Source: Hyperoodon ampullatus (Eukaryota; Chordata; Mammalia; Artiodactyla; Ziphiidae). Taken from it: a DNA stretch of 64,000 nucleotides. The stretch lies in assembly GCA_949752795.1 (NCBI GenBank), contig CATKHW010000058.1, positions 248,001 through 312,000 on the forward strand, given 5' to 3'. A program made the position numbers and the translations under genes. The notes under the pieces are model-generated. The model worked only from the letters and a program-made list of their open reading frames with translations, did not search any database and had not been told where the DNA came from. Positions 36,520-48,690 of this stretch are shown one piece after another (within the stretch, counting starts at the first letter, position 1; the number at the start of each line of letters is the position of its first letter).

Positions 36520-38258
36520 TCCCGGCAGGAAGAAGAATTAACCAAAGTCTCAGCCACCCACCGGGAATCAGTATAGATCCGGAACCAAAATTTTGGACTT
36601 GCGGTCAGCTCACCAAAAACGAGTTGAAAAATGGAGCTCAGGGGCACAGCAATTCACAAACTGGCCGAGTAATAAAGGACAACTATCGTCCAAAAATCTG
36701 TTGAGGGAAGGCAACGAGGCGGACTTGAAAGCGAGGCAGAATAGCAGGAAACAGATTTCAAGAGGTACGTTGGAATCGCCTTTAAAGCACAGGAAGAGGG
36801 GCACAACTTCGACAATGATGCACTTGGCCAAAAAGGGCGTATGCGTTTTCTCCTGAATATATTCAGGAGAAAACGCATACGCCCTTTTTGGCCAAGCAAG
36901 CAAGCGGGCAATGCAAATCTGCACTACAAAGAAGTATCACTTCCCACCGGTCAAAAGGGACATCCACAAAATGTGTAAAAACCAGAAAGGCAAGACAGGC
37001 CCTGGAGAACAGGGAGCCTTGTTATGCTGATGGGCGGGATGTAAATTGCCAACTGCCTCTCTGGAGGAGTGCATTGTGTTCCCTAAAACAAGTAAACAAC
37101 AGAGCTACAGAGCCAAGGGCACTTCCAGTCTAGGGAATATACCTGGGAAAAACTGAAAATCAATAAGAGAGAGCCACCCCAAAATTTTGGGCTGCACTGC
37201 TTACAAGGACCTCAACTTGGGTACACCTTAAATATCCCAGGAAATATAAAAATGGTTCAAAAAATTGTGGTACTTACGTACGATGGAATATCCCTCAGCC
37301 ATGAAATCAATGTCATAAGACCAGTAGCAGCAAAATGGGTGGATTCAGGTACGATGATTCTAAGTGAAATAAGTCACAGAGAAAAAGAAACTTATCATAA
37401 GTTATCACTTATGAAGATCCTGTAAACATGGCTACACTTGAACTGAGTTAGGAAAGAGAACAGTGTCTCACATTTAGAAAACACTCTTATGCCTGCTTAA
37501 GGGGGAAGGAGAGGTGGGGTGATGCATAAAACCAGAGTTTGATATAAGCACAGGTACCGTTCCAAAAACCAACTATGGAATAGACAAGACCTACACCTTC
37601 CTCAGTGAAAGGGACTCAAAACCCCATATTTCCCGCAGAGGAATATATCTGACTAGTAAGAATCTTAAAACCTATGTATTGATATGTCTCCGTAAGGGAA
37701 TCAAGTGTGTCTAGACTGGGATAAATATGGCAGCGAGAATCAGCTCAAACCCACTATAAAAAGGAATTTCAAAAATAAAACAAAAAAACAGGGAAATTCT
37801 TTACAATTCCTTCAGGGTCTCTGATGAAACCTGAAATGACCCTATCTACAATGACAGCTGGATGTGGCATAAGGCTGGACACTTGGGACTGAGAGGATTG
37901 GTGAGATTGGGTGAGCAAATGCAGACCCTTTAAAGCAATAATGCATGGCACACATTCCATGGGTCCCAACTCTCCAGGTTGAAGGGAATATTACTACAGA
38001 TATAACATGTACGGGAATCCTAGAGAACGGACACACTGTGAATACGAAAGGTTTCTAAAACTCAACGAATAGTCCCTCTCCTGGTGCTCCGGTTTGACTT
38101 TCCATCTGCTTTATTATCAACCTCCCAACTTGGAGAGACAGCCCCTTTAACCTCCTGGTTCGCACAGGTTGCCAATTTGGCAGAGGATGAAAGGGAAGAG
38201 GGAGAACCAATGAGAGAGTAGCTGTTAGGCATTTGGACGGGCACATATCACTGTAATT
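36520..38258 (+). repeat. Satellite unit M22, class B (P-like)
   Basis: Palindrome at 36823-36896, perfect. P-like ATACCTGGGAAAAAC, but with ATTTTGGGCTGC and AAGTTATCAC, both otherwise seen only in M30 and M32. Private changes are AAGAGAGAGCC near 37164 and AAAACAGGG near 37786. Confidence 0.97.
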
Positions 38259-39997
38259 TCCCGGCAGGAAGAAGAATTAACCAAAGTCTCAGCCACCCAC
38301 CGGGAATCAGTATAGATCCGGAACCAAAATTTTGGACTTGCGGTCAGCTCACCAAAAACGAGTTGAAAAATGGAGCTCAGGGGCACAGCAATTCACAAAC
38401 TGGCCGAGTAATAAAGGACAACTATCGTCCAAAAATCTGTTGAGGGAAGGCAACGAGGCGGACTTGAAAGCGAGGCAGAATAGCAGGAAACAGATTTCAA
38501 GAGGTACGTTGGAATCGCCTTTAAAGCACAGGAAGAGGGGCACAACTTCGACAATGATGCACTTGGCCCAAAAGGGCGTATGCGTTTTCTCCTGAATATA
38601 TTCAGGAGAAAACGCATACGCCCTTTTTGGCCAAGCAAGCAAGCGGGCAATGCAAATCTGCACTACAAAGAAGTATCACTTCCCACCGGTCAAAAGGGAC
38701 ATCCACAAAATGTGTAAAAACCAGAAAGGCAAGACAGGCCCTGGAGAACAGGGTGCCTTGTTATGCTGATGGGCGGGATGTAAATTGCCAACTGCCTCTC
38801 TGGAGGAGTGCATTGTGTTCCCTAAAACAAGTAAACAACAGAGCTACAGAGCCAAGGGCACTTCCAGTCTAGGGAATATACCTTGGGAAAACTGAAAATC
38901 AAATAGACACAGCCACCCCAAAATTTAGGGCTGCACTGCTTACAAGGACCTCAACTTGGGTACACCTTAAATATCCCAGGAAATATAAAAATGGTTCAAA
39001 AAATTGTAGTACTTACGTACGATGGAATATCCCTCAGCCATGAAATCAATGTCATAAGACCAGTAGCAGCAAAATGGGTGGATTCAGGTACGATGATTCT
39101 AAGTGAAATAAGTCACAGAGAAAAAGAAACTTATCATAAGATATCACTTATGAAGATCCTGTAAACATGGCTACACTTGAACTGAGTTAGGAAAGAGAAC
39201 AGTGTCTCACATTTAGAAAACACTCTTATGCCTGCTTAAGGGGGAAGGAGAGGTGGGGTGATGCATAAAACCAGAGTTTGATATAAGCACAGGTACCGTT
39301 CCAAAAACCAACTATGGAATAGACAAGACCTACACCTTCCTCAGTGAAAGGGACTCAAAACCCCATATTTCCCGCAGAGGAATATATCTGACTAGTAAGA
39401 ATCTTAAAACCTATGTATTGATATGTCTCCGTAAGGGAATCAAGTGTGTCTAGACTGGGATAAATATGGCAGCGAGAATCAGCTCAAACCCACTATAAAA
39501 AGGAATTTCAAAAATAAAACAAAAAAACTGGGAAATTCTTTACAATTCCTTCAGGGTCTCTGATGAAACCTGAAATGACCCTATCTACAATGACAGCTGG
39601 ATGTGGCATAAGGCTGGACACTTGGGACTGAGAGGATTGGTGAGATTGGGTGAGCAAATGCAGACCCTTTAAAGCAATAATGCATGGCACACATTCCATG
39701 GGTCCCAACTCTCCAGGTTGAAGGGAATATTACTACAGATATAACACGTACGGGAATCCTAGAGAACGGACACACTGTGAATACGAAAGGTTTCTAAAAC
39801 TCAACGAATAGTCCCTCTCCTGGTGCTCCGGTTTGACTTTCCATCTGCTTTATTATCAACCTCCCAACTTGGAGAGACAGCCCCTTTAACCTCCTGGTTC
39901 GCACAGGTTGCCAATTTGGCAGAGGATGAAAGGGAAGAGGGAGAACCAATGAGAGAGTAGCTGTTAGACATTTGGACGGGCACATATCACTGTAATT
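38259..39997 (+). repeat. Satellite unit M23, class B (Q type)
   Basis: Palindrome at 38562-38635 with the left-arm A-to-C change at 38569. Q markers are present. Private changes are ATTGTAGTAC near 39003, ATAACACGTAC near 39741 (a CpG created or kept) and GTTAGACATTTG near 39964. Confidence 0.97.
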
Positions 39998-41736
39998 TCC
40001 CAGCAGGAAGAAGAATTAACAAAAGTCTCAGCCACCCACCGGGAATCAGTATAGATCCTGAACCAAAATTTTGGACTTGCGGTCAGCTCACCAAAAACGA
40101 GTTGAAAAATGGAGCTCAGGGGCACAGCAATTCACAAACTGGCCGAGTAATAAAGGACAACTATCGTCCAAAAATCTGTTGAGGGAAGGCAACGAGGCGG
40201 ACTTGAAAGCGAGGCAGAATAGCAGGAAACAGATTTCAAGAGGTACGTTGGAATCGCCTTTAAAGCACAGGAAGAGGGGCACAACTTCGACAATGATGCA
40301 CTTGGCCCAAAAGGGCGTATGCGTTTTCTCCTGAATATATTCAGGAGAAAACGCATACGCCCTTTTTGGCCAAGCAAGCAAGCGGGCAATGCAAATCTGC
40401 ACTACAAAGAAGTATCACTTCCCACCGGTCAAAAGGGACATCCACAAAATGTGTAAGAACAAGAAAGGCAAGACAGACCCTGGAGAACAGGGAGCCTTGT
40501 TATGCTGATGGGCGGGATGTAAATTGCCAACTGCCTCTCTGGAGGAGTGCATTCTGTTCCCTAAAACAAGTAAAGAACAGAGCTACAGAGCCAAGGACAC
40601 TACCAGTCTAGGGAATATACCTTGGGAAAATTGAAAATCAATAAGACAGAGCCACCCCAAAATTTAGGGCTGCACTGCATACAAGGACCTCAACTTGGAT
40701 ACACCTTAAGTATCCCAGAAAATATAAACATGGTTCAAAAAATTGTGGTACTTACGTACGATGGAATATCCCTCAGCCATGAAATCAATGTCATAAGACC
40801 AGTAGCAGCAAAATGGGTGGATTCAGGTACGATGATTCTAAGTGAAATAAGTCACACAGAAAAAGAAACTTATCATAAGATATCACTTATGAAGATCCTG
40901 TAAACATGGCTACACTTGAACTGAGTTAGGAAAGAGAACAGTGTCTCACATTTAGAAAACACTCTTATGCCTGCTTAAGGGGGAAGGAGAGGTGGGGTGA
41001 TGCATAAAACCAGAGTTTGATATAAGCACAGGTACCGTTCCAAAAACCAACTATGGAATAGACAAGACCTACACCTTCCTCAGTGAAAGGGACTCAAAAC
41101 CCCATATTTCCCGCAGAGGAATATATCTGACTAGTAAGAATCTTAAAACCTATGTATTGATATGTCTCCGTAAGGGAATCAAGTGTGTCTAGACTGGGAT
41201 AAATATGGCAGCGAGAATCAGCTCAAACCCACTATAAAAAGGAATTTCAAAAATAAAACAAAAAAACTGGGAAATTCTTTACAATTCCTTCAGGGTCTCT
41301 GATGAAACCTGAAATGACCCTATCTACAATGACAGCTGGATGTGGCATAAGGCTGGACACTTGGGACTGAGAGGATTGGTGAGATTGGGTGAGCAAATGC
41401 AGACCCTTTAAAGCAATAATGCATGGCACATATTCCATGGGTCCCAACTCTCCAGGTTGAAGGGAATATTACTACAGATATAACATGTACGGGAATCCTA
41501 GAGAACGGACACACTGTGAATACGAAAGGTTTCTAAAACTCAACGAATAGTCCCTCTCCTGGTGCTCCGGTTTGACTTTCCATCTGCTTTATTATCAACC
41601 TCCCAACTTGGAGAGACAGCCCCTTTAACCTCCTGGTTCGCACAGGTTGCCAATTTGGCAGAGGATGAAAGGGAAGAGGGAGAACCAATGAGAGAGTAGC
41701 TGTTAGGCATTTGGACGGGCACATATCACTGTAATT
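39998..41736 (+). repeat. Satellite unit M24, B unit with internal A tract
   Basis: Palindrome at 40301-40374 with the Q-type left-arm change at 40308. The A tract runs from 40457 to at least 40729, and B resumes by 40969. It resembles M21 three units upstream but carries the Q-type palindrome and CTTGGATACACC, so it was further reshuffled. Private changes are AACAAAAGTCTC, CCAAGGACAC and AAATTGAAAATC. Confidence 0.96.
40457..40729. repeat. Class A tract inside B unit M24 (minimum extent)
   Basis: Same tract as in M21, 5,217 bp (three units) downstream, and here CTTGGATACACC is also A. The shared private GACAGACCCTGG shows both tracts descend from one donor event. Confidence 0.85.
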
Positions 41737-43475
41737 TCCCGGCAGGAAGAAGAATTAACCAAAGTCTCAGCCACCCACCGGGAATCAGTATAGATCCGGA
41801 ACCAAAATTTTGGACTTGCGGTCAGCTCACCAAAAACGAGTTGAAAAATGGAGCTCAGGGGCACAGCAATTCACAAACTGGCCGAGTAATAAAGGACAAC
41901 TATCGTCCAAAAATCTGTTGAGGGAAGGCAACGAGGCGGACTTGAAAGCGAGGCAGAATAGCAGGAAACAGATTTCAAGAGGTACGTTGGAATCGCCTTT
42001 AAAGCACAGGAAGAGGGGCACAACTTCGACAATGATGCACTTGGCCCAAAAGGGCATATGCGTTTTCTCCTGAATATATTCAGGAGAAAACGCATACGCC
42101 CTTTTTGGCCAAGCAAGCAAGCGGGCAATGCAAATCTGCACTACAAAGAAGTATCACTTCCCACCGGTCAAAAGGGACATCCACAAAATGTGTAAAAACC
42201 AGAAAGGCAAGACAGGCCCTGGAGAACAGGGTGCCTTGTTATGCTGATGGGCGGGATGTAAATTGCCAACTGCCTCTCTGGAGGAGTGCATTGTGTTCCC
42301 TAAAACAAGTAAACAACAGAGCTACAGAGCCAAGGGCACTTCCAGTCTAGGGAATATACCTTGGGAAAACTGAAAATCAAATAGACACAGCCACCCCAAA
42401 ATTTAGGGCTGCACTGCTTACAAGGACCTCAACTTGGGTACACCTTAAATATCCCAGGAAATATAAAAATGGTTCAAAAAATTGTGGTACTTACGTACGA
42501 TGGAATATCCGTCAGCCATGAAATCAATGTCATAAGACCAGTAGCAGCAAAATGGGTGGATTCAGGTACGATGATTCTAAGTGAAATAAGTCACAGAGAA
42601 AAAGAAACTTATCATAAGATATCACTTATGAAGATCCTGTAAACATGGCTACACTTGAACTGAGTTAGGAAAGAGAACAGTGTCTCACATTTAGGAAACA
42701 CTCTTATGCCTGCTTAAGGGGGAAGGAGAGGTGGGGTGATGCATAAAACCAGAGTTTGATATAAGCACAGGTACCGTTCCAAAAACCAACTATGGAATAG
42801 ACAAGACCTACACCTTCCTCAGTGAAAGGGACTCAAAACCCCATATTTCCCGCAGAGGAATATATCTGACTAGTAAGAATCTTAAAACCTATGTATTGAT
42901 ATGTCTCCGTAAGGGAATCAAGTGTGTCTAGACTGGGATAAATATGGCAGCGAGAATCAGCTCAAACCCACTATAAAAAGGAATTTCAAAAATAAAACAA
43001 AAAAACTGGGAAATTCTTTACAATTCCTTCAGGGTCTCTGATGAAACCTGAAATGACCCTATCTACAATGACAGCTGGATGTGGCATAAGGCTGGACACT
43101 TGGGACTGAGAGGATTGGTGAGATTGGGTGAGCAAATGCAGACCCTTTAAAGCAATAATGCATGGCACACATTCCATGGGTCCCAACTCTCCAGGTTGAA
43201 GGGAATATTACTACAGATATAACATGTACGGGAATCCTAGAGAACGGACACACTGTGAATACGAAAGGTTTCTAAAACTCAACGAATAGTCCCTCTCCTG
43301 GTGCTCCGGTTTGACTTTCCATCTGCTTTATTATCAACCTCCCAACTTGGAGAGACAGCCCCTTTAACCTCCTGGTTCGCACAGGTTGCCAATTTGGCAG
43401 AGGATGAAAGGGAAGAGGGAGAACCAATGAGAGAGTAGCTGTTAGGCATTTGGACGGGCACATATCACTGTAATT
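41737..43475 (+). repeat. Satellite unit M25, class B (Q type)
   Basis: Palindrome at 42040-42113 carries two left-arm mismatches, A to C at 42047 and a CpG transition at 42056 (GGGCATATG). It shares ATATCCGTCAGCC only with M36, eleven units away, so that pair derives from one variant copy. Confidence 0.97.
42040..42113. repeat. Palindrome of M25, two left-arm mismatches
   Basis: The Q-type A to C at 42047 plus G to A at 42056 (GGGCATATGCG), a CpG transition. With M9 it is the most degraded copy, yet 35 of 37 pairs still match. Confidence 0.95.
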
Positions 43476-45214
43476 TCCCGGCAGGAAGAAGAATTAACCA
43501 AAGTCTCAGCCACCCACCGGGAATCAGTATAGATCCGGAACCAAAATTTTGGACTTGCGGTCAGCTCACCAAAAACGAGTTGAAAAATGGAGCTCAGGGG
43601 CACAGCAATTCACAAACTGGCCGAGTAATAAAGGACAACTATCGTCCAAAAATCTGTTGAGGGAAGGCAACGAGGCGGACTTGAAAGCGAGGCAGAATAG
43701 CAGGAAACAGATTTCAAGAGGTACGTTGGAATCGCCTTTAAAGCACAGGAAGAGGGGCACAACTTCGACAATGATGCACTTGGCCAAAAAGGGCGTATGC
43801 GTTTTCTCCTGAATATATTCAGGAGAAAACGCATACGCCCTTTTTGGCCAAGCAAGCAAGCGGGCAATGCAAATCTGCACTACAAAGAAGTATCACTTCC
43901 CACCGGTCAAAAGGGACATCCACAAAATGTGTAAAAACCAGAAAGGCAAGACAGGCCCTGGAGAACAGGGAGCCTTGTTATGCTGATGGGCGGGATGTAA
44001 ATTGCCAACTGCCTCTCTGGAGGAGTGCATTGTGTTCCCTAAAACAAGTAAACAACATAGCTACAGAGCCAAGGGCACTTCCAGTCTAGGGAATATACCT
44101 TGGGAAAACTGAAAATCAAAAAGACACAGTCACCCCAAAATTTAGGGCTGCACTGCTTACAAGGACCTCAACTTGGGTACACCTTAAATATCCCAGGAAA
44201 TATAAAAATGGTTCAAAAAATTGTGGTACTTACGTACGATGGAATATCCCTCAGCCATGAAATCAATGTCATAAGACCAGTAGCAGCAAAATGGGTGGAT
44301 TCAGGTACGATGATTCTAAGTGAAATAAGTCACAGAGAAAAAGAAACTTATCATAAGATATCACTTATGAAGATCCTGTAAACATGGCTACACTTGAACT
44401 GAGTTAGGAAAGAGAACAGTGTCTCACATTTAGAAAACACTCTTATGCCTGCTTAAGGGGGAAGGAGAGGTGGGGTGATGCATAAAACCAGAGTTTGATA
44501 TAAGCACAGGTACCGTTCCAAAAACCAACTATGGAATAGACAAGACCTACACCTTCCTCAGTGAAAGGGACTCAAAACCCCATATTTCCCGCAGAGGAAT
44601 ATATCTGACTAGTAAGAATCTTAAAACCTATGTATTGATATGTCTCCGTAAGGGAATCAAGTGTGTCTAGACTGGGATAAATATGGCAGCGAGAATCAGC
44701 TCAAACCCACTATAAAAAGGAATTTCAAAAATAAAACAAAAAAACTGGGAAATTCTTTACAATTCCTTCAGGGTCTCTGATGAAACCTGAAATGACCCTA
44801 TCTACAATGACAGCTGGATGTGGCATAAGGCTGGACACTTGGGACTGAGAGGATTGGTGAGATTGGGTGAGCAAATGCAGACCCTTTAAAGCAATAATGC
44901 ATGGCACACATTCCATGGGTCCCAACTCTCCAGGTTGAAGGGAATATTACTACAGATATAACATGTACGGGAATCCTAGAGAACGGACACACTGTGAATA
45001 CGAAAGGTTTCTAAAACTCAACGAATAGTCCCTCTCCTGGTGCTCCGGTTTGACTTTCCATCTGCTTTATTATCAACCTCCCAACTTGGAGAGACAGCCC
45101 CTTTAACCTCCTGGTTCGCACAGGTTGCCAATTTGGCAGAGGATGAAAGGGAAGAGGGAGAACCAATGAGAGAGTAGCTGTTAGGCATTTGGACGGGCAC
45201 ATATCACTGTAATT
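43476..45214 (+). repeat. Satellite unit M26, class B (R type)
   Basis: Palindrome at 43779-43852, perfect. R body (CATAGC, ACAGTCACC) but with CCCTAAAAC instead of the CCTTAAAAC of M12, M14 and M19. This substate is shared with M27 and M37. Confidence 0.97.
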
Positions 45215-46951
45215 TCCCGGCAGGAAGAAGAATTAACCAAAGTCTCAGCCACCCACCGGGAATCAGTATAGATCCTGCACCAAAATTTTGGACTTGCGGT
45301 CAGCTCACCAAAAACGAGTTGAAAAATGGAGCTCAGGGGCACAGCAATTCACAAACTGGCCGAGTAATAAAGGACAACTATCGTCCAAAAATCTGTTGAG
45401 GGAAGGCAACGAGGCGGACTTGAAAGCGAGGCAGAATAGCAGGAAACAGATTTCAAGAGGTACGTTGGAATCGCCTTTAAAGCACAGGAAGAGGGGCACA
45501 ACTTCGACAATGATGCACTTGGCCAAAAAGGGCGTATGCGTTTTCTCCTGAATATATTCAGGAGAAAACGCATACGCCCTTTTTGGCCAAGCAAGCAAGT
45601 GGGCAATGCAAATCTGCACTACAAAGAAGTATCACTTCCCACCGGTCAAAAGGGACATCCACAAAATGTGTAAAAACCAGAAAGGCAAGACAGGCCCTGG
45701 AGAACAGGGAGCCTTGTTATGCTGATGGGCGGGATGTAAATTGCCAACTGCCTCTCTGGAGGAGTGCATTGTGTTCCCTAAAACAAGTAAACAACATAGC
45801 TACAGAGCCAAGGGCACTTCCAGTCTAGGGAATATACCTTGGGAAAACTGAAAATCAAAAAGACACAGTCACCCCAAAATTTAGGGCTGCACTGCTTACA
45901 AGGAACTCAACTTGGGTACACCTTAAATATCCCAGGAAATATAAAAATGGTTCAAAAAATTGTGGTACTTACGTACGATGGAATATCCCTCAGCCATGAA
46001 ATCAATGTCATAAGACCAGTAGCAGCAAAATGGGTGGATTCAGGTACGATGATTCTAAGTGAAATAAGTCACAGAGAAAAAGAAACTTATCATAAGATAT
46101 CACTTATGAAGATCCTGTAAACATGTCTACACTTGAACTGAGTTAGGAAAGAGAACAGTGTCTCACATTTAGAAAACACTCTTATGCCTGCTTAAGGGGG
46201 AAGGAGAGGTGGGGTGATGCATAAAACCAGAGTTTGATATAAGCAGAGGTACCGTTCCAAAAACCAACTATGGAATAGGCAAGGCCTACACCTTCCTCAG
46301 TGAAAGGGACTCAAAACCCCATATTTCCCGCAGAGGAATATATCTGACTAGTAAGAATCTTAAAACCTATGTATTGATATGTCTCCGTAAGGGAACCAAG
46401 TGTGTCTAGACTGGCATAAACATGGCAGCGAGAATCAGCTCAAACCCACTATAAAAAGGAATTTCAAAAACAAAACAAAAACCTGGGAAATTCTTTACAA
46501 TTCCTTCAGAGTCTCTGATGAAACCTGGACTGACCCTATCTACAATGACAGCTGGATGTGGCATAAGGCGGGACACTTGGACTGAGAGGATTGGTGAGAT
46601 TGGGTGAACAAATGCGGAACCTTTAAAGCATTAATGCATGGCACCCATTCCATGGGTCCCAACTCTCCAGGTTGAAGGAAATATTACTACATTAATAACA
46701 TGTACGGGAAACCTAGAGAACGGACACACTGTGAATACGAAAGGTTTCTAAAACTCAACGAATAGTCCCTCTCCTGGTGCTCCGGTTTGACTTTCCACCT
46801 GCTTTACTATCAACCTCCCAACTTGGAGAGACAGCCCCTTTAACTTCCTGGTTCGCACAGGTTGCCAATTTGGCAGAGGATGAAAGGGAAGAGGGAGAAC
46901 CAATGAGAGAGTAGCTGTTAGGCATTTGGACGGGCACATATCACTCTAATT
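45215..46951 (+). repeat. Satellite unit M27, class B, 1,737 bp, diverged 3' end
   Basis: Palindrome at 45518-45591, perfect, followed by GCAAGTGGGC. The left two thirds are an ordinary R unit. From about 46123 onward private differences become dense: ACATGTCTAC, AAGCAGAGG, GGCAAGGCC, GGGAACCAAG and AATGCGGAACC. Two single-base losses explain the length: one in the A-run at 46477-46481 (now five A then CC) and one G near 46579. The 3' part has A-like GGCATAAACATGG. Confidence 0.96.
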
Positions 46952-48690
46952 TCCCGGCAGGAAGAAGAATTAACCAAAGTCTCAGCCCCCCACCGGGAAC
47001 CAGCATAGATCTTGAACCAAAATTTTGGACCTGCGGTCAGCTCACCAAAAACGAGTTGAAAAATGGAGCTCAGGGGCACAGCAATTCACAAACTGGCCGA
47101 GTAATAAAGGACAACTATCGTCCAAAAATCTGTTGAGGGAAGGCAACGAGGCGGACTTGAATGGGAAGCAGAATAGCAGGAAACAGATTTCAAGAGGTAC
47201 GTTGGAATCACCTTTAAAGCACCGGATGAGGGGCACAACTTCGGCAATGATGCACGTGGCCAAAAAGGGCGTATGCGTTTTCTCCTGAATATATTCAGGA
47301 GAAAACGCATACGCCCTTTTTGGCCAAGCAAGCAATCGGGCAATGCAAATCTGCATTACAAAGAAGTATCACTTACCACCGGTCAAAAGGGACATCCACA
47401 AAATGTGTAAAAACCAGAAAGGCAAGACAGGCCCTGGAGAACAGGGAGCCTTGTTATGCTGATGGGCGGGATGTAAATTGCCAACTGCCTCTCTGGAGGA
47501 GTACATTGTGTTCCCTAAAACAAGTAAAGAACAGAGCTACAGAGCCAAGGGCAATTCCAGTCTAGGGAATATACCTTGGGAAAACTGAAAATCAATAAGA
47601 CAGAGCCACTCCAAAATTTAGGGCTGCACTGCTTATAAGGACCTCAACTTGGGTACACCTTAAATATCCCAGGAAATATAAAAATGGTTCAAAAAATTGT
47701 GGTACATACGTACGATGGAATATCCCTCAGCCATGAAATCAATGTCTTAAGAGCAGTAGCAGTAAAATGGGTGGATTCAGGTACGGTGATTCTAAGTGAA
47801 ATAAGTCACAGAGAAAAAGAAACTTATCATAAGATATCACTTATGAAGATCCTGTAAACATGGCTACACTTGAACTGAGTTAGGATAGAGAACAGTGTCT
47901 CACATTTAGAAAACACTCTTATGCCTGCTTAAGGGGGAAGGAGAGGTGGGGTGATGCATAAAACCAGAGTTTGATATAAGCACAGGTACCGTTCCAAAAA
48001 CCAACTATGGAATAGACAAGACCTACACCTTCCTCAGTGAAAGGGACTCAAAATCCCATATTTCCCGCAGAGGAATATATCTGACTAGTAAGAATCTTAA
48101 AACCTATGTATTGATATGTCTCCGTAAGGGAATCAAGTGTGTCTAGACTGGCATAAACATGGCAGCGAGAATCAGCTCAAACCCACTATAAAAAGGAATT
48201 TCAAAAACAAAACAAAAAAACTGGGAAATTCTTTACAATTCCTTCAGGGTCTCTGATGAAACCTGAAATGACCCTATCTACAATGACAGCTGGATGTGGC
48301 ATAAGGCTGGACACTTGGGACTGAGAGGATTGGTGAGATTGGGTGAGCAAATGCAGACCCTTTAAAGCAATAATGCATGGCACACATTCCATGGGTCCCA
48401 ACTCTCCAGGTTGAAGGGAATATTACTACAGATATAACATGTACGGGAATCCTAGAGAACGGACACACTGTGAATACGAAAGGTTTCTAAAACTCAACGA
48501 ATAGTCCCTCTCCTGGTGCTCCGGTTTGACTTTCCATCTGCTTTATTATCAACCTCCCAACTTGGAGAGACAGCCCCTTTAACCTCCTGGTTCGCACAGG
48601 TTGCCAATTTGGCAGAGGATGAAAGGGAAGAGGGAGAACCAATGAGAGAGTAGCTGTTAGGCATTTGGACGGGCACATATCACTGTAATT
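46952..48690 (+). repeat. Satellite unit M28, most diverged unit
   Basis: Palindrome at 47255-47328 with an outer left-arm mismatch (T to G at 47256). The start is C-like (CAGCCCCCCACCGGG, ACCAGCATAG), then A/B-like with many private changes: GACCTGCGG, GAATGGGAAGCAG, CACCGGATGAGG, TCGGCAATG, GCATTACAAAG, GTACATACG and GTCTTAAGAGCAG. From about 48.1 kb it returns to the common sequence, so it looks like an older copy bounded by homogenised ones. Confidence 0.96.
47255..47328. repeat. Palindrome of M28, outer mismatch
   Basis: T to G at 47256 breaks the second outermost pair, leaving 35 uninterrupted inner pairs. The flanks of M28 are heavily diverged, so the palindrome has changed less than its surroundings here. 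Confidence 0.95.
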
